From Sphingobium yanoikuyae (GTDB lineage Bacteria > Pseudomonadota > Alphaproteobacteria > Sphingomonadales > Sphingomonadaceae), in assembly GCF_013001025.1 (NCBI RefSeq), contig NZ_CP053021.1:1629501-1693500 (forward strand): a DNA stretch of 64,000 nt. The letters are read 5' to 3'. Positions 60,223 to 64,000 of the stretch are shown in pieces (position 1 is the first letter of the stretch; every line of letters begins with the position of its first letter). The notes below the pieces were generated by a model. The model was not told the DNA's origin, ran no database searches, and was given only the letters and a program-made list of their open reading frames with translations. The translations under genes were made by a program, and so were the position numbers.

Positions 60223-60333
60223 ACGCAGAATCTCCCTTGTGGCCGGTCGCCGTCTGTCCCCACAAGTCCGTCTTAGGCTGTTGGATCTGCGCGAGACAGG
60301 AATTGCCTCTCCCACACCAGAAAACACATGGGG

Positions 60334-61410
60334 TTAGGGCCGGATCGCTACCTTCAGAACGCCGTCGCGCTGATGCGAGAAGAGCTCGTAAGCGGTCTCG
60401 ATATCGTCGAGCCCATATCTGTGCGTGACGAGCGGAGCGGTATCGGCGCGTCCTGACCCGATCACATCCATCAATCGCCGCATGCGCTCCTTGCCGCCGG
60501 GGCACAGCGTTGTGACGATGCGATGATCGCCAAGCCCCGCGGCGAATGCATCCAGCGGAATCCTGAGGTCTTCGGAATAGACCCCCAGCGATGACAATGT
60601 CCCGCCCGGTCGCAGCACCCGAAGCGCCGCCTCGAAGGTCGTCTGTCGACCCAGAGCCTCGATCGCGACGTCGACGCCGCGCCCGTCCGTGATGCGCCGG
60701 ATCTCGTCCACCGGATCGACCTTGCCCATATCGACCAGGTGATCGGCGCCCATGCGTTGCGCGATCTCGAGCCGTTCGGATAGGGCATCGACCGCGATGA
60801 TCGAGGTCGCGCCCATCATTCTGGCGCCGATGGTCGCGCACAGGCCGATCGGCCCCTGAGCGAAGATGGCGACTGTATCGCCGATCTTCACCTTGCCCGC
60901 TTCCGCGCCGCTGATCCCGGTAGAAAGAATGTCGGGGCACATGAGAACCTGCTCATCGCTCAGGCCCTCGGGGACCGGCGCGAGATTGGCCATCGCATCG
61001 GGCACAAGCAGATATTCAGCCTGCGCGCCGTCGATCGTGTTGCCGAACCGCCATCCCCCCATCGACTTCCAGCCATGGCCATGGGCGGCACCGCACTGGG
61101 AATGCAGTCCGGACAGGCACGCATAGGACGTGCCTGACGGCGTGATCGCGCCGGCGACCACGCGCTGGCCTTCGCGATACCCCTGAACGGCCGAACCGAG
61201 CTTCTCAATGATGCCGACCGGTTCATGACCGATCGTCAGCCCCGCCGCGACGGGATACTCGCCCTTGAGGATATGGACGTCGGTGCCACAGATCGTCGTC
61301 AGGGTCACCCGGATCAGCGCGTCGAGCGGGCCTATTTCGGGGACTGGCTTTTCGCCCAGGATGATCCGCCCAGGCTCGATGAAAATGGCAGCCTTCATTT
61401 TCTGGGCCAT
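60334..61410 (-). CDS. Zinc-dependent alcohol dehydrogenase (MDR family)
   Basis: The 358-residue protein has the catalytic zinc ligands C41 (CGTDVH) and H62/E63 (GHEPVG) and a Rossmann fold (GPIGLCATIGARMMGATSII, then AVDAL). The Asp after the second strand suggests NAD rather than NADP. The four-Cys structural zinc loop is absent, as in secondary-alcohol dehydrogenases such as TbADH. It may re-oxidise NADH or use alcohols when oxygen is low. It is divergent from the P-type ATPase gene. Confidence 0.88.
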   Translation of the reverse strand: MAQKMKAAIFIEPGRIILGEKPVPEIGPLDALIRVTLTTICGTDVHILKGEYPVAAGLTIGHEPVGIIEKLGSAVQGYREGQRVVAGAITPSGTSYACLSGLHSQCGAAHGHGWKSMGGWRFGNTIDGAQAEYLLVPDAMANLAPVPEGLSDEQVLMCPDILSTGISGAEAGKVKIGDTVAIFAQGPIGLCATIGARMMGATSIIAVDALSERLEIAQRMGADHLVDMGKVDPVDEIRRITDGRGVDVAIEALGRQTTFEAALRVLRPGGTLSSLGVYSEDLRIPLDAFAAGLGDHRIVTTLCPGGKERMRRLMDVIGSGRADTAPLVTHRYGLDDIETAYELFSHQRDGVLKVAIRP

Positions 61411-61478
61411 ACGTCCGCTCCCTCAGATTTCTCACGACAGTTGCGGGCCGAAATATCGCCGATAGGCGACAACTGCTC

Positions 61479-61494
61479 TACGGGATGTCCCGTA
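61479..61494. promoter_or_regulatory. Palindrome between divergent ADH and ATPase genes
   Basis: TACGGGATGTCCCGTA is a perfect 6-bp inverted repeat with a 4-nt centre. It starts 68 bases before the ADH start codon and lies in the shared 265-bp control region. The half-site TACGGG resembles the FixJ-type TACGTA core, but another regulator could own it. Confidence 0.45.
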
Positions 61495-61675
61495 ACGGCT
61501 CTTGACGTCATCGCTGCGGCTTGAGCGTGCGTAGCCTTGTTCGAGCCGATTCGCGATGCAGACGGCCCGTCAGCCCATCCGATGGGGTGTGTTACTGCCC
61601 GCCTTAGTAGCATCCCTTATACAGGTCCGGCCGCCCGCCACCTAGGCTCGATCGATGCAACTATGAGGAGTGGCA

Positions 61676-64000
61676 ATGGCAGAGACACCGGTCGTGCTCG
61701 AGTGGCACGCGATGCCTATCGAAGAGGTGCTGGGCGTGCTTCAATGCTCCAGTGCCGGCCTGAGCCAGGTAGAAGCGGAGCGTCGTCTCGCTGTATACGG
61801 CGTCAATGCCTTGCCGGTCGGGACGACAGTCCATCCGATTCTCCGGTTTCTGGCGCAGTTCAATAGCGCTCTGATCTATTTTCTGCTTGCCGCTGCCTTC
61901 GCCGCCGCACTGCTGGGGCATCTCGTCGATGCGTCGGTCATCACGGTCGTCGTCCTCATCAACGCCATCGTAGGATTTCTCCAGGAGGGTAAGGCGGAGA
62001 GGGCGCTGGGCGCCATTCGCGATATGATAGCGCCCCATGCAACGGTTCTGCGCGATGGCGCGCGGCGCACCATAGAAGTTCCGGACATCGTCCCCGGCGA
62101 TATCGTGCTGATCGAGGCGGGGGACCGCGTGCCAGCGGATATGCGCATCCTGCGCGCCCGCGGCCTGCTTGTCGATGAAGCCGCGCTGACCGGGGAATCC
62201 GTCGCAGCGGAGAAGCAGGAGGCGGCGGTCGGTGAAGACGCGGCCATCGCTGATCGCCAGTGCATGCTCTTCTCCGGAACGCTGGTCGCATCTGGTCAGG
62301 CCAGCGGCATGGCCGTAGAAACAGGAACGCGCACCCAGATCGGCCGGATCAGCAAGCTCATGCAGGCTGTGGAGACGGTCAGCACGCCATTACTGCGCCA
62401 GATCAACGCCTTCGGCACGCGCTTCACCGCCTTCGTTCTCGTTGGTGCGATCGCGCTGTTTGCTTTTGCCGTGCTCGCTCGCGAGTTCCACTGGATCGAC
62501 GCGTTGATCGCCGTGGTGGCACTCGCCGTCGGCATCATTCCCGAAGGCCTTCCCGCCGTCATCACGATCACGCTGGCGATTGGCGTCCAGCGCATGGCGG
62601 CGCGCAATGCCGTTATCCGTCGCCTGCCGGCCGTCGAGACGCTCGGCGCGACCTCGGTCATCTGTTCGGACAAGACCGGTACGCTCACGCGCAACGAGAT
62701 GATGGTGCGCCGTATCCTTCTGCCGAGCGAAGAACTGATGGTCGGCGGATCTGGCTATGCGCCGGAGGGCGGGCTCACCAGCGAGGGCGCGGATGACGAC
62801 GCGGCCGCCATCGCGGCGTCGGCGGCGATCATCCGATGCGGATTGCTGTGCAATGATGCGGCGCTGCGCAGTGACGCAGGCCGCTGGCATGTAGACGGCG
62901 ACCCCATGGAGGGGGCGCTAGTCGCGCTCGCGATGAAATCAGGTCTCAATCCCGACCATCTGCGCGGCGAATGGAAGCGGATCGACGAGATCCCGTTCGA
63001 CGCGGCCTATCGCTTTATGGCGACGCTCCATCATGGCCCAGGCGGGGAAGGCTTGATCTTCATCAAGGGCGCGCCGGAGGCCGTCATCGCCATGGCAGGC
63101 GCCGATCCCCGGAGTTGGGAGCCGCGCCTCGCTGTTGCTGCCGATCAGGGCGAACGGCTGCTCGGGTTCGCCATCAAGCGGCTCCAGGCTCGTGACGATC
63201 GGCTCACCTTCTCTGATCTGGATCACGGAATAGAATTTCTTGGACTGATGGGGTTCATCGACCCGCCGCGCGAGGAGGCGAAGGCAGCGATCGCCGAGTG
63301 TCGCTCCGCCGGGATCGCGGTCAAGATGATCACTGGAGACCATCTGGCCACAGCGCTCAGCATCGCGCGCCAGCTTGCGCTGAGCGATGCGCCTCGCGGA
63401 ATGATCGGAGCCGAGCTCGAACGGATATCCGACCGGGAGCTGTTTGACAAAGTGCTGGAGGTCGATGTCTTCGCGCGCTCCAGTCCGGAGCACAAGCTTC
63501 GGATCGTCCGTGCGCTGCAGGCGCATCGCCTGATCGTCGCCATGACCGGTGATGGCGTCAATGACGCGCCCTCGCTCAAGCAGGCCGACGTCGGCACGGC
63601 CATGGGACACAAGGGCACCGAGGCGGCTAAGGAGGCCGCCGAGATGGTGCTGCTGGATGACAATTTCGCGTCGATCGTGGCGGCGGTGCGCGAAGGCCGC
63701 ACGGTTTACGATAATATCCGCAAGGTGATCGCCTGGACCCTGCCGACCAATGGCGGCGAGACGGTCGCGGTCGTTCTGGCAATCCTGGTGGGTTTCACGC
63801 TGCCGATGACGGCGACGCAGATCCTCTGGATCAATCTGGTCCTCGCCGTGACGCTGGGTCTTGTCCTGGCTTTCGAGCCGAGCGAACCTGGAACCATGGC
63901 GCGGCAGCCTCGGCACGTCGATGCGCCGCTCCTCTCGCCGTTCCTGCTGTGGCGCGTGTTCCTGGTCTCCGGGCTGATGGCCGCGCTGGCGCTCGGGATA
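61676..64000 (+). CDS. Cation-transporting P-type ATPase, type II (partial at right edge)
   Basis: Open from ATG 61676 (GAGGAG 5 nt upstream) to the window end, 775 codons without a stop. It has the N-terminal cation ATPase domain, the TGES loop in LVDEAALTGESVAAEKQ, TM4 PEGLPAV, phosphorylated D332 in CSDKTGTLT, KGAPE and the hinge TGDGVNDAP. PEGLPA and the overall layout fit P2A-type Ca2+ or related cation pumps. The last membrane helices lie beyond the edge. Its neighbours (USP, ADH) suggest a role in stress-time ion balance. Confidence 0.92.
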   Translation, partial: MAETPVVLEWHAMPIEEVLGVLQCSSAGLSQVEAERRLAVYGVNALPVGTTVHPILRFLAQFNSALIYFLLAAAFAAALLGHLVDASVITVVVLINAIVGFLQEGKAERALGAIRDMIAPHATVLRDGARRTIEVPDIVPGDIVLIEAGDRVPADMRILRARGLLVDEAALTGESVAAEKQEAAVGEDAAIADRQCMLFSGTLVASGQASGMAVETGTRTQIGRISKLMQAVETVSTPLLRQINAFGTRFTAFVLVGAIALFAFAVLAREFHWIDALIAVVALAVGIIPEGLPAVITITLAIGVQRMAARNAVIRRLPAVETLGATSVICSDKTGTLTRNEMMVRRILLPSEELMVGGSGYAPEGGLTSEGADDDAAAIAASAAIIRCGLLCNDAALRSDAGRWHVDGDPMEGALVALAMKSGLNPDHLRGEWKRIDEIPFDAAYRFMATLHHGPGGEGLIFIKGAPEAVIAMAGADPRSWEPRLAVAADQGERLLGFAIKRLQARDDRLTFSDLDHGIEFLGLMGFIDPPREEAKAAIAECRSAGIAVKMITGDHLATALSIARQLALSDAPRGMIGAELERISDRELFDKVLEVDVFARSSPEHKLRIVRALQAHRLIVAMTGDGVNDAPSLKQADVGTAMGHKGTEAAKEAAEMVLLDDNFASIVAAVREGRTVYDNIRKVIAWTLPTNGGETVAVVLAILVGFTLPMTATQILWINLVLAVTLGLVLAFEPSEPGTMARQPRHVDAPLLSPFLLWRVFLVSGLMAALALGI

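Noticed and set aside
1..64000. CRISPR array, tRNA or rRNA genes
   Set aside because: No regularly spaced repeats, cloverleaf-like sequences or rRNA segments were noticed in a reading of the whole window.

Overview
The window looks like part of a large plasmid or integrative element from an alphaproteobacterium, most likely a sphingomonad. This is inferred from gene content and style, not from a marker gene. Clues are high G+C coding, a MucR/Ros-type regulator, two plasmid ParB-family proteins, a PRTRC cassette, DUF932, DUF736, DUF2493 and DUF5983 backbone proteins, and a FixL/FixJ pair. No rRNA, tRNA or CRISPR array was seen.

Backbone, about 1-42.9 kb. The left edge cuts a Toprim protein. 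It is followed by an HU protein (minus), a ParB-like protein, a SEC-C protein (minus), a 1431-residue methyltransferase-helicase fusion of strawberry-notch/DarB type, a MucR-like regulator with a long basic tail (minus), four small to mid-size genes ending in an N6-methylase homologue, and an ABC exporter (minus). From 13.9 to 21.4 kb lies a DUF932 gene and a PRTRC cassette: ParB, E, C, F, B, A and ThiF. The cassette pairs an E1-like enzyme with an intact JAMM metalloprotease motif and a tiny protein ending in glycine. VapBC follows. From 24.2 to 27.0 kb sits a two-gene cargo unit, a DUF4297-type nuclease and a Rad50/SMC-like ATPase, which resembles Lamassu/ABC-3C defence. From 27.6 to 35.0 kb is a same-strand series: DUF5983, a GHKL ATPase, a HerA-like ATPase, a protein with seven Myb/SANT-like repeats and a PP-loop protein. 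An S9 peptidase is probable cargo. DUF736, three related DUF2493-type genes and small genes follow. Many operons start behind a purine-rich leader.

Insertion-sequence cluster, about 42.9-48.3 kb. An IS1111/IS110 element sits in a terminator between two backbone genes. It is followed by a frameshifted gene cut by an IS3 element, a damaged IS110 element, a truncated IS5 element, and a SufC-like gene whose 3' end was lost to the IS5 element.

Oxygen and stress island, about 48.3-64 kb. FixL/FixJ, Ohr/OhrR, two receiver-only response regulators, an MBL/beta-CASP hydrolase, a GNAT acetyltransferase, cardiolipin synthase, a universal stress protein, a zinc alcohol dehydrogenase and a cation P-type ATPase (cut by the right edge). 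The hexamer TACGTA lies 63-64 bp before four start codons here, so these genes look like a FixJ-controlled low-oxygen survival regulon. One receiver carries Glu where the phospho-accepting Asp should be.

All calls rest on reading the sequence and remembered family features. No database search was run, and base counts and repeat scans are by eye.
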